From: CAZYFH01 sp965249175
GTDB taxonomy: Bacteria > Acidobacteriota > Vicinamibacteria > Vicinamibacterales > UBA8438
NCBI GenBank assembly: GCA_965249175.1
Contig: OZ252227.1
Span: 4,402,001-4,466,000 of the forward strand
Reading direction: 5' to 3'
Length of the DNA stretch: 64,000 nt
Under the pieces are notes generated by a model. It saw only the letters and a program-made list of their open reading frames with translations. It was not told the origin of the DNA and made no database searches. Within the stretch, counting starts at the first letter, position 1. Every line of letters begins with the position of its first letter. Shown piece by piece: positions 9,845 through 18,889 of this stretch. The position numbers were made by a program, and so were the translations under genes.

Positions 9845-11161
9845 ATGACTCGCTCTTCGCTCACTGCCATCGTGATGCTCTGCGGCGTATTGGCCGCCTG
9901 CGGCGCGCCCGAGGAGCAGGCACCAAGTGCCTCGACCGACCACGCCGCCGTGCCGACGCCGAAGCCGACGACCTCGGGCCTGCCACCGATGGAGGCGGCC
10001 TCGGTCGGCATGTCGGCTGAAGGCTTGGACCGCATCCGACCGGCGATGCAGGCATACATCGATGACGGCCGGCTGGCCGGCGTCATGACGATGGTGGCTC
10101 GGCAGGGGCACGTCGTTCACTGGGACGCGGTCGGCATGCGGGACCTAGGTGCCGGCGATCCACTGGAGAACGACGACATCTTTCGGATCTTCTCGATGAC
10201 CAAGCCGATCACGAGCACCGCGATCATGACCCTGGTCGAGGACGGCAAAGTCGCGCTCGACGACCCGCTCTCGAAGTTCGTGCCGGAGTTCGTCGACGCA
10301 CAGGTGCTGAACGACGAGGGTGAGCAGGTTGCGGCCAAGAGCCCAATCACCATCCAGCACCTGCTCACGCACACCTCCGGCCTGACCTATGGATTCTTCG
10401 GCAACAACCCGGTCGACCGGATTTACAACGAGTCGGGCATCTTCGCGAACGCCCAAGGGCTGGACGAGTTCGCCACCGGCATCGCCGGGTTGCCGCTGCT
10501 GGCCCACCCCGGAGAGGTCTGGAACTACAGCGTGTCTACCGACATCCTCGGACGCGTGGTCGAGGTGGCGTCAGGACAGACCTTCGATGCATACCTGGAG
10601 GACCGGATCATCGGTCCGCTTGGCATGGAGGACACCGCGTTTCACGTCGCCGCCGACAAACTGGACCGCTTCACGGGCAGCTACGCCACCGTGGAGGGCA
10701 AGCTGCGCCTGACCGATTCGCCCGTCGACGGTCAGTACACCCGCGCGCCCGCCTGGCTGTCCGGTGGCGGCGGCCTGACCTCGACTGCGTCCGACTACAT
10801 CCGGTTCGCACAGATGCTGCTCAACGAAGGCGAGCTGGAGGGCGTCAATATCCTGTCGGCCGACAGCGTGCGTATGATGCGCACGAACCATCTGCCCGAC
10901 ACGCTGGTACCGATCGCGCTCGGGAACTACCTGAGCCCGGCGTACGGCTTCGGTCTGGGGTTCGCGGTGGTCGTCGACGAGGACGGCTCGCCCGAACCGG
11001 ACAACAACGGCGTGCACCGCTGGGCCGGCGCGGCCAACACCTTCTTCTGGATCGACCCGGAGGAGGAGCTCGTGGGAATGGTCTGGATGCAGTACGGACA
11101 GTTCGCCGCCTACGAGATCGAGCGGGAGTTCCAGACGATCGTCTACGAGTCGATCCAGTAG
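9845..11161 (+). CDS. Beta-lactamase-family serine hydrolase, lipoprotein
   Basis: 438 residues. Lipoprotein signal with lipobox LAAC (Cys19), a linker, then a class C beta-lactamase/penicillin-binding fold. Nucleophile motif SMTK (Ser117, Lys120), second motif in WNYSVSTD, and a third-motif equivalent in RWAGAANTFFWIDP. The family includes esterases, D-aminopeptidases and related enzymes; the loosely conserved second and third motifs argue for an esterase or peptidase rather than a true beta-lactamase. It is anchored to a periplasmic membrane face. A paralogue lies at 18890. Confidence 0.85.
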   Translation: MTRSSLTAIVMLCGVLAACGAPEEQAPSASTDHAAVPTPKPTTSGLPPMEAASVGMSAEGLDRIRPAMQAYIDDGRLAGVMTMVARQGHVVHWDAVGMRDLGAGDPLENDDIFRIFSMTKPITSTAIMTLVEDGKVALDDPLSKFVPEFVDAQVLNDEGEQVAAKSPITIQHLLTHTSGLTYGFFGNNPVDRIYNESGIFANAQGLDEFATGIAGLPLLAHPGEVWNYSVSTDILGRVVEVASGQTFDAYLEDRIIGPLGMEDTAFHVAADKLDRFTGSYATVEGKLRLTDSPVDGQYTRAPAWLSGGGGLTSTASDYIRFAQMLLNEGELEGVNILSADSVRMMRTNHLPDTLVPIALGNYLSPAYGFGLGFAVVVDEDGSPEPDNNGVHRWAGAANTFFWIDPEEELVGMVWMQYGQFAAYEIEREFQTIVYESIQ

Positions 11162-11288
11162 CGATTCATGGCCCCTTTGGAATTGAGGGCCGACTTGATC
11201 TTGCGCGCTCCGGGCCGCCAGACCATCATGCCAGTCACGATTGGCTAGACGCGATGCCCCCTGGCAAAGGGGCGCGATGGCTCTGACC

Positions 11289-11990
11289 CTAGCGGAACGT
11301 GATCTTGCTGAAGACGTGCGAGCCCTGACGCGTGACGTCGAACAGATACCGCGCCACGAACGTCGCGACGCGTCGACCAGTCGCCGGCAGCGCGACGGAG
11401 CATTCCTCGTAGAGGTGATCCGACGTCAGATAACTCGCCTTGTCGAAGATCGTATGGGTGCAACACACCAGGATGGTGCCCATCTTTGTGTGCCGCTCAA
11501 TCACCTTGTTGAAGTCGGACTTCCGCTTCCGGCTGATGCTCCCGTACCAGGGGTCGTAGAGGATCCCGTCGCATGTCATGTTGCGCGGGATGACGTTGTA
11601 CCAGTCGCCCTTGATCGGCACCACCGTCGGTCTGTCCCGCGCCCATTGCAACAGCTGTTCGAAGATGTAGTCATCGATTTCGATGATCGTGTGGGACGAG
11701 ACCCCACGCCGTTGGACGTAGTGTGCCGACCTTCCCGACCCTAAACCGATCTCCAGGATGTCTCCACCGTTCTCGTTCACCGCGTCCGCACACACCCGGT
11801 AGAAGTGATCGAGAAGCGGCGTGGCCGTGCAGAGTTTGAGTACGTAGAACGCCACCCGGCTCCTGAAGGCCGGACCGCCCATCCACAGGAGCGGGAGGGC
11901 CGGGAACGCGATGACGAAGAGCACGACCGACACGATGCGTCGGGTGAAGAGGCTCGGACGGGTCGACTGACCTGGCATCGTGCGCGTCAT
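11289..11990 (-). CDS. Membrane-anchored SAM-dependent methyltransferase, guanidinoacetate-methyltransferase-like
   Basis: 233 residues from the ATG at 11990, which has GGGAGG 8 bases upstream; the in-frame TTG at 12050 is less likely. One N-terminal transmembrane helix (IVSVVLFVIAFPALPLLWM) is followed by a class I Rossmann methyltransferase with motif I DILEIGLGSGRSAHYVQ. The later sequence (HTIIEIDDYIFEQLLQWA, then IKGDWYNVIP and DGILYDPW) closely follows the pattern of guanidinoacetate or arginine N-methyltransferases. The membrane anchor is unlike soluble members. The substrate is unknown. Confidence 0.7.
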   Translation of the reverse strand: MTRTMPGQSTRPSLFTRRIVSVVLFVIAFPALPLLWMGGPAFRSRVAFYVLKLCTATPLLDHFYRVCADAVNENGGDILEIGLGSGRSAHYVQRRGVSSHTIIEIDDYIFEQLLQWARDRPTVVPIKGDWYNVIPRNMTCDGILYDPWYGSISRKRKSDFNKVIERHTKMGTILVCCTHTIFDKASYLTSDHLYEECSVALPATGRRVATFVARYLFDVTRQGSHVFSKITFR

Positions 11991-12092
11991 CGCGCCAGCC
12001 TCCCGAGTCGATCCGCGCGCAGCCACCCCCGCGATGTTAGTGGATGCCAACCTTCGGTCATTCGGAACGACCTTGCGGGTCTGAGTAATTCG

Positions 12093-12119
12093 TTGTATTT
12101 TGAATCATCAAAGTATTAG
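12093..12119 (+). promoter_or_regulatory. AT-rich candidate promoter for the methyltransferase-like gene at 12172
   Basis: A short AT-rich island lies between the two divergent genes. TTGTAT at 12093 and TATTAG at 12114 resemble -35 and -10 boxes with a 15-base spacer, shorter than optimal. Promoter-like composition is the main argument. Confidence 0.25.
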
Positions 12120-12171
12120 ATTTGAACGAGCGAATCATAAACCGAGGTCCATGCATGGAGGAGGTGCCAGC

Positions 12172-12768
12172 GTGAGCGAGCCGCTCGTCTTCCGAATCGT
12201 CTTCGGAGTGCTGTTTGTGCTGCTGTTCGGCGTCGTCACGGTGTACCGGGTCAAGGCCCAGTCAGGCCGCACAATCGACTACTCCAAGGAGGGCGGTGCT
12301 GTCTTCCTGGCGCTCAGGCTGGGAGGGTTGTCGATCTGGCTGTACTGCCTCCTCTACGCGGTCTACCCGCGGGTGCTGACGTGGTCGTTCATCGAGCTGC
12401 CGTCGGTCGCGCGCTGGGCGGGCGCCGCCCTGGTGGTGATGCTGATCCCGTTCATCGTGTCGGCCCAGCGGGCCCTCGGGCGCAACGTGTCCCCGACCGT
12501 GATGACACACGAGGACCACGAACTGGTGACCGATGGTCCGTTCCGCTGGATTCGAAACCCGCTCTACACCGCGGGCGCCTTGCTGTTCACCGGCCTCGGC
12601 TTGATCTCGGCAAGCGGCTTTCTACTGGTCGGGGCGCTGATGGCCCTGGTGTTGGTGGCAATCCGACTCCCGAGCGAGGAGGCGGAGCTGGAGAAGCGGT
12701 TCGGCGAAGCCTATCGCGACTACGTTCGACGCACCGGTCGGTTCTTGCCGCGTCTTCGCCGGGGGTAG
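12172..12768 (+). CDS. Isoprenylcysteine carboxyl methyltransferase-like membrane protein
   Basis: 198 residues from GTG at 12172, chosen because GGAGGAGG ends about 8 bases before it. Four to five transmembrane helices, with the ICMT/PEMT signature in the C-terminal half: HELVTDGPFRWIRNPLYTAG, then EEAELEKRFGEAYRDYVRRT. The His and Arg-Asn-Pro residues bind SAM in this family, which methylates small membrane-associated substrates or lipids. The substrate here is not predictable. A second family member is at 21217. Confidence 0.8.
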   Translation: MSEPLVFRIVFGVLFVLLFGVVTVYRVKAQSGRTIDYSKEGGAVFLALRLGGLSIWLYCLLYAVYPRVLTWSFIELPSVARWAGAALVVMLIPFIVSAQRALGRNVSPTVMTHEDHELVTDGPFRWIRNPLYTAGALLFTGLGLISASGFLLVGALMALVLVAIRLPSEEAELEKRFGEAYRDYVRRTGRFLPRLRRG

Positions 12769-12808
12769 CCCCACCGACGCACGGCAGCGGGACAAACATC
12801 AGGCGAAC

Positions 12809-13213
12809 ATGAGCACGGTCGGAGTCGTGAGCGTTGCGGTGGGGAGCCTGCTGCTCTGCCTCAGGGCCTCCATACTCGTGGCGCCGGTGGCGACCCTGCG
12901 CTGGTTCAAGGGGACGATTAGGACAAACGGACCGATCCGAATGCTGGGCGCGTGCTTGCTGTTCCTCGGGGTGTCGATGTCGTGGGCAGGCGCGTCACAG
13001 GACAGCACGCTGGCGTTCTTCTTGTCCGTTGCCGGCTGGGCGTTCGTCGGGATCAGCGCGGTGGCCGTGCTGGTCCCAGGCGCGTGTCGAGCCTACGTCA
13101 ACATGATCCATCCCTCCGAGGGAGGCGCGAGCCTGTCCTTGTGGCGCCTCGGAGGGATAAAAGGCGTCATCATCAGCGCCCTCCTCATCTACTTCGGCCT
13201 GATGGCGCTCTGA
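12809..13213 (+). CDS. Four-helix membrane protein of unknown function
   Basis: 134 residues with four hydrophobic segments (VGVVSVAVGSLLLCL, MLGACLLFLGVSMSWAG, WAFVGISAVAVLVPG, IKGVIISALLIYFGLMAL). Short loops and no catalytic motif. It lies 40 bases after the methyltransferase-like gene on the same strand and may be cotranscribed with it. Confidence 0.6.
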   Translation: MSTVGVVSVAVGSLLLCLRASILVAPVATLRWFKGTIRTNGPIRMLGACLLFLGVSMSWAGASQDSTLAFFLSVAGWAFVGISAVAVLVPGACRAYVNMIHPSEGGASLSLWRLGGIKGVIISALLIYFGLMAL

Positions 13214-13289
13214 CCGCAGGACATCGATAGAGAGCGTCGCTCATCCGTGGCAGCCGAGATAGGATCAATTGAGGAGGAGGGACGCTCCG

Positions 13290-15455
13290 ATGCCGACACG
13301 CCTCACATTGTTCATTGCGGCCACCATCGCCATCGCCTGCTCTCTCGTCTGGCCCCCATCGGCGTTAGCCCAGGTCGATCGGGTCGCCGACCCGACATGG
13401 ACGACGCCACGCACCGCTGACGGCCAGCCCGACCTCCAGGGCCTGTGGGGGAACAAGACGATCACCCCCACGGAGCGTCCCGATTCCGCCGGAGGACGAG
13501 CCTTCCTGACGGACGAAGAGATGGCCGCGGCCAGTCGGCAACGGATCGCGGCCCTCGAAGCGCAGGACGAGGCGCCCGCGCGACGAACCGAGGCGGGCGG
13601 CGGTATTGGCGCCTACGGGAGCTACTGGCTCGATTCGGGCGACACCGTCCTGTCAACCGGGCAGACCTCGCTGATCGTCGACCCGCCCGACGGGCGTACG
13701 CCGATCAAGGCCTGGGCGTTGGAGACCAAGGCGTACAACCTCGCGCACGAAGGCGACCACTATCGACATCTGAGCACGTTGGATCGGTGCCTCTCGCGGG
13801 GTGTCCCCGGCTCGATGCTCCCGGCCGGGTACAACAACACGCATCGCATCGCACAGACGCCCGACCATGTCGTGATTCAGCACGAGATGATCCACGACCT
13901 GCGGATCATCCCGCTGTCGGATCACGCCCATGTCGACGACCGGATCGGCCTGTGGATGGGTGACGCGCGCGCCCGCTGGGACGGCGAGGTCCTGGTGGTC
14001 GAGACCCGGAACTTTCACAACCGTGGCTGGATCGCGACGAGCTTCGCCGGTGGACGCTTGAAGGGCATCCCGACGAGCAGCGCGCTCCACGTGGTCGAGC
14101 GCTATGAACGGGTGTCGGAGACGACGATCATGTTGACGGTCACCGTCGACGATCCGAACGTCTACACACGACCCTGGACGATCTCGATGCCGCTCACCGC
14201 CGAGCCGGACTACGTGATCTACGAGTACGCGTGCCACGAGGGCAACTACGCCATTCCCAACATCCTCGCCGGCGCGCGCAAGGCGGACGCGGTCGCCGCG
14301 CAGGATGACGCGAGGGACTATCCGCAGTGGCGCGGCAGGGCGCGCGATGGATCGGCGAGCGCGTTCGTCGCGCCGGCCCGCTGGCCCGAGACGCTGACGT
14401 GGCGCTGGGCCACTGACGTCGGCGAGGGATACGCCACTCCGCTCGTCGTCGGCGAGACGGTCTATACCTTCACGAGACAGAACGACGACGAAGTGGCGAC
14501 CGCGCTCGATGCGACGACCGGTGACGTCGTGTGGCGCACCGCCTACCCGGCGCCGTACGAGATGTTCTCAGGCACGGCACACCACGGCGCAGGTCCGAAG
14601 GCAACGCCGCTGTTTCACGACGGACGGCTCTACACACACGGGATCAGTGGTGCGGTCTCCGCGTTCGATGGGGCGACCGGCGATATCGTCTGGCAGATTC
14701 CGGCTCCGGACATCCAGCCGCTGTTCGGCACGGCGATTTCGCCGCTGGCCGACGGTGACCGGGTGATCGTGCACCCGGGCTACGCCCCGCTGACCGCGCT
14801 CGATGCACGCACGGGCAATGTCGTCTGGGCCACGGGCGATCAAGGGGTGTGGGCGTCGCCCATCATCACCCAGCTCGACGGCGTGCGACAGGTGGTTTCG
14901 GTGGCCTATCAGGTGATCGAGGGCGTCGGGCTCACCGACGGCGCCGTGCTCTGGCAATACCCGATTGACCCGGAGATGGTCCACGCGGTGACGCCGCTAG
15001 CCTACGATGGGATGGTCCTGCTCAGCGGCCAGGACTCGGGGGTCAAGGCGCTTCGGCCGCTCAGGCGCGACGGCACATGGGAGGTCGAGCTCGCCTGGGA
15101 GGCGCCCGAGGTGTCGATGGACCTGAGCAACCCGGTGCTCATCGGCGACGCGTTGTTTGGCCTGTCACATCGGTCGAGCGGACAGTACTTCGTGATCGAC
15201 GCCCGGACCGGCGATGTGGAGTGGCTCGGCGAGCCGCGCGCTGCCCAGAACACGGCGGTGGTCAAGGCCGACGACCTCCTCTTTCTGCTCAACGACGATG
15301 CCGAGCTGATTGTCGGCCGCATCGGCCGAGCTGGTCTGGAGCGGATCCGCGGCTACACCGTCGCGGACAGCGCCACCTGGGCGCAGCCCGCGATCTCGGG
15401 GAACCGTCTGTTTATCAAAGACATCGACACGGTCGCGCTCTGGACCGTCGACTGA
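13290..15455 (+). CDS. Two-part secreted protein: acidobacterial N-terminal domain fused to a PQQ-like beta-propeller
   Basis: 721 residues from ATG at 13290; GAGGAGGAGG at 13271-13280 marks the start. Signal peptide to about residue 28. Residues 30-340 form a domain (RTADGQPDLQGLWGNKT near its start, later AHVDDRIGLWMGDARARWDG) that acidobacteria usually make as a separate secreted protein of unknown function. From about residue 345 a BamB/PQQ-like propeller follows (YPQWRGRARDGSA, DATTGDVVW, DGATGDIVW, DARTGNVVW). There is no heme motif, so electron transfer would need a partner. It may be a scaffold or substrate-binding propeller rather than an enzyme. Confidence 0.75.
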   Translation: MPTRLTLFIAATIAIACSLVWPPSALAQVDRVADPTWTTPRTADGQPDLQGLWGNKTITPTERPDSAGGRAFLTDEEMAAASRQRIAALEAQDEAPARRTEAGGGIGAYGSYWLDSGDTVLSTGQTSLIVDPPDGRTPIKAWALETKAYNLAHEGDHYRHLSTLDRCLSRGVPGSMLPAGYNNTHRIAQTPDHVVIQHEMIHDLRIIPLSDHAHVDDRIGLWMGDARARWDGEVLVVETRNFHNRGWIATSFAGGRLKGIPTSSALHVVERYERVSETTIMLTVTVDDPNVYTRPWTISMPLTAEPDYVIYEYACHEGNYAIPNILAGARKADAVAAQDDARDYPQWRGRARDGSASAFVAPARWPETLTWRWATDVGEGYATPLVVGETVYTFTRQNDDEVATALDATTGDVVWRTAYPAPYEMFSGTAHHGAGPKATPLFHDGRLYTHGISGAVSAFDGATGDIVWQIPAPDIQPLFGTAISPLADGDRVIVHPGYAPLTALDARTGNVVWATGDQGVWASPIITQLDGVRQVVSVAYQVIEGVGLTDGAVLWQYPIDPEMVHAVTPLAYDGMVLLSGQDSGVKALRPLRRDGTWEVELAWEAPEVSMDLSNPVLIGDALFGLSHRSSGQYFVIDARTGDVEWLGEPRAAQNTAVVKADDLLFLLNDDAELIVGRIGRAGLERIRGYTVADSATWAQPAISGNRLFIKDIDTVALWTVD

Positions 15456-15499
15456 ACGTTAACCCCGGAGCTCACTTTTTACGTGCTGTCGTCGTCGGC

Positions 15500-18118
15500 T
15501 CAGTCGTCCACCACTTCGACGGTGCCTGCCGAACCGTCGACGCGAAGCATCTGCCCGTCCTGAATGCGCGCGGTGGCGACGCCCGTCCCGAGGACAGCGG
15601 GGATGTCGTATTCGCGGGCGACGATGGAGCTGTGGCTGAGGACGCCCCCGACGTCGGTGACGATGGCCGACGCGAGGGCGAAGAGCGGCGTCCAGGCCGG
15701 CGTCGTAATGGCCGCCACCAGCACCTCGCCCGGCTGCATCTTGCCGAAGTCCTCTGGGCCCTGCAGGACTCGAGCCCGGGCAGTGACCGTACCTGCCTGT
15801 GCTCCCAATCCTTTGATGACATCGCCCTCTGCGACGTCGACGGCGGCGGGCATAAAGCGCTCCAGATTGAAGCCGAAGAATTTCTTGCCCACAGGGAGCG
15901 CCACGGGCGGTGTCACCTGGGCGCGGCCTCGCCACAGCGCCTTCCGCTGCTGAACGGATTCGACGCGTGGCGTCAGCGCCTCCTTACCTGCGTCGAGCGC
16001 CGCCGCGATCTCGTCCGCCTCGTCGGCGGTGATCCAGAAGATATCGTCGCGCTCGGTGAGCACGCCCGCGGGCACGGCCCGACGACCGAGCTCGCGCAGC
16101 AGCCGCCGTAGCGTGGGCCAGCCGAGCCCGATATCGGCCTGCACGGCCTCGCGCATCGGGAGCGCCGAGAGCGTCCACCCGAGAAGCCGATCGAAGATCC
16201 TGCGCCGCGGACCCCATATGAGACGGCCGCGGATTCGGCCGATCGCCTCCTCGCGCGCGGCCGTGAGTTTCGCCTGCCTGGCGCCCGGGTCGCCCACCGC
16301 ACCCGCCAGGTAGAAGCGGAGCGTGTCGATCAGCGGCGACGGATCGTCGGCCGGCACGGCGTAGGCGAAGTCCATGTCGTAGAGCATGGCGCCATACCGA
16401 TCGAGATGCGCCTGGAAGCGCTCCCGCCACGCCTGCCAATCGTCGTCAGGCACGGGACCCGGCGAACCTGACGCGCGCAGATGGTCGATGATCGACACCG
16501 TCGGCGTCTCGGCGAGCCACTCCGCGAGCCCCGGGCGCGACTGGCTCCACGTCGCAAGCGCGAACAACGATTTCTCCGCCAGGATCGGCTCGCTGTCCAG
16601 GCCCAACAGAAAGGTGGTGGCCAGTGGGTCGTCCCTGCGTTTCACGAGGCGGTCGTAGAAACCGGCGAAGCCGAGCTCGCCCATCATCGCCATCGGCATC
16701 GTCCGCCGCATCGCGAGGCCGAGGTAGTCCCCACCCGCTTCCGCGATCGCCCGCGCGCCGTCGAGCAGCTCGGCGGCGCGGCGTTCTTCGGGCGGCCGGT
16801 CCGCCCACGGCGCGACCACGGCCGCATACCGCGCCCGCTCCTCGGTGCGCCATTGGGTCGGTCCCCCGCGAAGAAAGACCAACGCCGCGCGAGGTATGCG
16901 CAGCAGCATCCCCAGCATCGGGCGGATTCGTAGCGCCATCCCCGTGTAGGCGTAGCCGTTCACCGCTTCGTACGTCTCCAACGGCGCCGGCAGGCCGATC
17001 AACCCCATGAACAGCCGATCCATGGCGTGCTCCACGGCCGGCAGGCCGAGGGTCTCGTAGAGCGGCGAGAGCGGGTTCGGGAGCAGCTCGATGGAGCTGG
17101 CCCGGAAGTACATGTAGCCCTCGGGCACGTCCCAGTTGGACGGCGGGGCGGCGGACGGTTCGGGCAGGGCGGTGATCGGGCGGGCCTGAAGAATCGCGAA
17201 GCGGTCCTCTGCCCTCGCCCACTCGATGTCCATCGGCTGACCGTAGAGCGCCTCGATGCGATCCGCGAGCGCGAGCAACTCCAGTGCCGCGTCGTCGTCG
17301 AGCGCCGGCCGTCCTCGTAGCTCGCTCGGCACCGACTGCTCTTCCGATCCGTCGTCGCTGCGGACGGTCATGATCGCCTTGTCGGTGATCTCGCGCGACA
17401 CCACGCTCCGGTCGGCCTTGTCGAGCACCAGCGTGTCGGGCGTCACCTGGCCGGACACGACGGCCTCCCCGAGCCCCCAAGACGCGTTGATGACCACGTG
17501 ATCCCGGCGGCCACTGATGGGATGTGCCGTGAACAGGACGCCTGCGGTTTCCGCCGGCACCAGCAGCTGCACGACGACGGCCATGCCGACACCGTCGGTC
17601 TCGACGTCGTGCTGCGCCCGGTAGCCGATGGCCCGCGGCGTCCACAACGAGGCCCAGCAGCGCTGCACGGCGTGGAGCACCGCCGCGCCGCCTTGCATGT
17701 TGAGAAAGGTCTCCTGCTGCCCGGCGAACGACAGGTCTGGCAAGTCCTCCGCTGTCGCCGACGAGCGCACCGCGACGGCGGGTGCGTCGCCCGGGAGCCC
17801 CGCGTATGCCGCCAAGACGGCCTGCTCGACCTCGGCGGGCACGTGCGCCCGACCGAACGCCGCGCCAATCGCCTGCGACGCCGTGTCCAGCCGTTCGGGG
17901 TCGGCGGTCGTGACCTCTGCGGTAGCGGACGCGATGATGGCGTCAAGCTCGTTGGCGCGCACGTACTGTCGGTACGCGGCGGTGCTGACGATGAAACCGT
18001 CGGGCACGGGTAGACCGGCCGCGACGAGCCGCACCAGAGACGCACCTTTGCCACCCGCCGTCGCCAGTTCGGCGGCGCTTTGGTCGCCGAGGGGGAGCGT
18101 CAATGGGACATCGGTCAT
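15500..18118 (-). CDS. ATP-dependent dikinase of the rifampicin phosphotransferase type
   Basis: 872 residues from ATG at 18118 with GGAGGAGG upstream. The N-terminal ATP-grasp domain of the PPDK/PEP synthase family (GGKGASLVRLVAAGLPVPDG, AVRSSATAEDLPDLSFAGQQ, ILQARPITALP) is followed by a long, mainly helical middle domain and ends with the swivelling phosphohistidine domain (TDVGGVLSHSSIVAREYDIP, catalytic His about residue 829). The C-terminal PEP-binding barrel of PEP synthase and PPDK is absent. That order and length match rifampicin phosphotransferases, which phosphorylate a small acceptor held by the middle domain. Whether rifampicin is the acceptor is not shown. Confidence 0.75.
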   Translation of the reverse strand: MTDVPLTLPLGDQSAAELATAGGKGASLVRLVAAGLPVPDGFIVSTAAYRQYVRANELDAIIASATAEVTTADPERLDTASQAIGAAFGRAHVPAEVEQAVLAAYAGLPGDAPAVAVRSSATAEDLPDLSFAGQQETFLNMQGGAAVLHAVQRCWASLWTPRAIGYRAQHDVETDGVGMAVVVQLLVPAETAGVLFTAHPISGRRDHVVINASWGLGEAVVSGQVTPDTLVLDKADRSVVSREITDKAIMTVRSDDGSEEQSVPSELRGRPALDDDAALELLALADRIEALYGQPMDIEWARAEDRFAILQARPITALPEPSAAPPSNWDVPEGYMYFRASSIELLPNPLSPLYETLGLPAVEHAMDRLFMGLIGLPAPLETYEAVNGYAYTGMALRIRPMLGMLLRIPRAALVFLRGGPTQWRTEERARYAAVVAPWADRPPEERRAAELLDGARAIAEAGGDYLGLAMRRTMPMAMMGELGFAGFYDRLVKRRDDPLATTFLLGLDSEPILAEKSLFALATWSQSRPGLAEWLAETPTVSIIDHLRASGSPGPVPDDDWQAWRERFQAHLDRYGAMLYDMDFAYAVPADDPSPLIDTLRFYLAGAVGDPGARQAKLTAAREEAIGRIRGRLIWGPRRRIFDRLLGWTLSALPMREAVQADIGLGWPTLRRLLRELGRRAVPAGVLTERDDIFWITADEADEIAAALDAGKEALTPRVESVQQRKALWRGRAQVTPPVALPVGKKFFGFNLERFMPAAVDVAEGDVIKGLGAQAGTVTARARVLQGPEDFGKMQPGEVLVAAITTPAWTPLFALASAIVTDVGGVLSHSSIVAREYDIPAVLGTGVATARIQDGQMLRVDGSAGTVEVVDD

Positions 18119-18306
18119 GCTGCCTCCTCCGACCTGGCCGCTCCCGACGCGCCCGTGGCCGCAGGCCGGTGACAGATGATAGCCGCCATCCGCCCAGCGG
18201 CCGCCGGTCGAGGCGACCACCGATTGGTGCACCGCGGTGCTACGATTGCACCGCACGGTCGGCACGCGGCCACGTGGCAGTGCCGCCGAGTTCAGAGAGG
18301 AGCCCC

Positions 18307-18867
18307 ATGGTCATTCAGCTTCGAGCGTTGGCTGGTATCGCGTCGGCGTGTCTCCTGACCCTCGTCCAGAGCCCGGGCGTCGCCGCGCAGGGCAACCCGG
18401 TCGTGGTGTTGGACACGAGCATGGGCGCCATCACGGTCGAATTGTTCCAGGAAGAAGCGCCGATCAGCGTCGAGAACTTTCTCTCCTACGTCGACGAGGA
18501 CCACTACGACGGCGTCATCTTCCACCGGGTGATCGAGACCTTCATGATCCAGGGTGGGCGCTTCACGGCCGACATGCAGCCACGACCGGTGCGCGGCCCG
18601 ATCAAGAACGAAGCGGCCAACGGCTTGGACAACGACAAGTACACCGTGGCCATGGCGCGCACCAACGCGGTCGATAGCGCGACCGACCAGTTCTTCATCA
18701 ACACGGTCGACAACAATGCCCTCAACCATGAGGTGCGGGATTTCGGCTACGCCGTCTTCGGGCGGGTCACCGATGGCACCGACGTGGTGGATCGGATTGC
18801 AGCCACACCGGTCACCGACACCGTGCCGAACGAGCCGGTCGTCATCCGCTCGGTCAGCCGGCAATAG
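18307..18867 (+). CDS. Periplasmic peptidyl-prolyl cis-trans isomerase (cyclophilin)
   Basis: 186 residues from ATG at 18307, with AGAGGAG just upstream. Signal peptide ending near VAAQG, then a bacterial cyclophilin domain: ENFLSYVDEDHYDGVIFHRV, FMIQGG, TDQFFINTVDN and AVFGRV. The catalytic Arg of FHRV and the substrate-binding QFFIN are conserved. It catalyses proline isomerisation during folding of exported proteins. The next gene follows 22 bases later. Confidence 0.92.
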   Translation: MVIQLRALAGIASACLLTLVQSPGVAAQGNPVVVLDTSMGAITVELFQEEAPISVENFLSYVDEDHYDGVIFHRVIETFMIQGGRFTADMQPRPVRGPIKNEAANGLDNDKYTVAMARTNAVDSATDQFFINTVDNNALNHEVRDFGYAVFGRVTDGTDVVDRIAATPVTDTVPNEPVVIRSVSRQ

Positions 18868-18889
18868 TCTGGAGCCAGAGAGGTAGCCG

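Noticed and set aside
11278..11320. Another kinase start (MALTL)
   Set aside because: Only five codons resemble the kinase opening; no glycine loop follows.
12100..12171. Longer N-terminus of the methyltransferase-like protein at 12172
   Set aside because: The extension overlaps the GGAGGAGG ribosome-binding site and has no membrane or conserved sequence.
15500..18118. PEP synthase
   Set aside because: The C-terminal PEP-binding barrel is missing; the His domain is the last domain.
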